From positions 95,033,813-95,097,812 of the forward strand of contig OX465283.1 in NCBI GenBank assembly GCA_949987705.1: 64,000 bases of DNA, in the 5' to 3' direction. Numbering within the stretch: position 1 is the first letter of the stretch; every line of letters begins with the position of its first letter. Source of the DNA: Thereva unica. Taxonomy: Eukaryota; Arthropoda; Insecta; Diptera; Therevidae. Made by a program: the position numbers and the translations under genes. Shown piece by piece: positions 63,511 through 64,000 of the stretch. The notes under the pieces were generated by a model that was not told the DNA's origin, searched no databases, and saw nothing but the letters and a program-made list of their open reading frames with translations.

Positions 63511-64000
63511 GGGTGTGTGTACTTATGTACACGCATTAGAAGTTATACTTCTTTGGCGTGATTTTAAGACTAATTTTTAATTTCTACACAAATATTTTAT
63601 TGGATTCTATCTATTTTCGTGCGTTGGAAGGTGCAAGCATTATGATGCCGACACGCTCAAGGCTGTCGGTTATACCGTATTCTAATCCTAACTAAAATCA
63701 CCAACTAGTTGGGTCATTAGGCCTAATTACAATTATCTTAAGATGGGCTTAAGATGCCTCATGAAATTCTCTTAAGACTGGCTAATTTTCTACCAACACG
63801 TAATGAATGTTAAGCTTAATATGCGTCGCAAAGCTGGATCAGCATTTATTTACCTGATAACACTGATAATTCTACTAAGCCCAACTCACTTCTTTTTTGT
63901 TCATTTCCGCCTTAGCTTCTGATTGAGGAATTTAGCTTTTCCTCCACTTTAGTCAGTAGATCAAACGATCGTACCATTATAGTCTAAGACGTTCGTTGCT
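63511..64000. other. non-coding end of the window
   Basis: No ORF or terminal repeat is recognised. The phrase TTAGAAGTTATACTTCTTTG at 63537 contains the palindrome AGAAGTTATACTTCT. The remainder looks unique. Confidence 0.45.

Overview
This window is insect-like nuclear DNA made almost entirely of transposable elements, with a short stretch of what looks like a host gene. The arthropod assignment rests on an errantivirus-like Gypsy element primed by tRNA-Ser, Jockey-clade and RTE-type LINEs, mariner, pogo-, Harbinger-, hAT- and Transib-like DNA elements, Helitrons, and very short spliced introns (55 bp) in a leucine-rich-repeat gene. The sequence is AT-rich with no bacterial features. I cannot name the species. 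Family assignments come from motif recognition by eye; no database search was run.

Layout. 1-6284: Gypsy element on the minus strand (LTR, PBS, gag, broken pol, start of an env-like frame) with a tRNA-derived SINE inserted in pol. 6286-8240: chimeric retroelement remains (BEL/Pao-like gag start, FP25K-like ORF, TATA promoter). 8682-9072: a TA-flanked MITE. 9490-17013: a non-autonomous Helitron carrying a 119-bp minisatellite, split by a nearly full-length Jockey LINE with a 13-bp target duplication. 17.4-23.3 kb: nested MITEs and long-inverted-repeat elements, several with readable target duplications. 23.3-26.6 kb: simple repeats, a 5'-truncated RTE LINE with 13-bp target duplication, and palindromic MITEs. 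26977-33692: a 2952-bp tandem duplication containing a 500-bp satellite that carries a piece of the RTE endonuclease region.

33.8-46.2 kb: a foldback element followed by a large inverted duplication. Its two arms (about 34.8-37.3 kb and 39.3-45.8 kb) are nearly identical and carry the same truncated mariner inserted in the same element. A Helitron 5' end sits near the fold. The right arm later received a TA-MITE and a Harbinger MITE, and the Harbinger MITE received a Transib-like element; the left arm and a sister MITE serve as empty sites. 46.3-49 kb: a LINE tail, a pair of related RNA-like hairpins and a 1.1-kb near-perfect palindrome.

49668-50784: three exons on the minus strand with consistent splice phases, encoding leucine-rich repeats of probable LRRK type; this is the only convincing host gene. 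52250-63500: a Gypsy gag fragment split by a 1.06-kb foldback, a long RTE LINE, then a Jockey/CR1-group LINE (X-A) with a second copy of its own family (X-B) inserted in it, which in turn holds a second RTE (RTE-2).

No new defence or metabolic system was found. The most notable items are the inverted duplication, the Transib-like element with an RSS-like CACAGTG end and an in-window empty site, the family of large foldbacks, the satellite born from a LINE fragment, and the covarying hairpin pair. Most elements are broken by stops, frameshifts or truncation.
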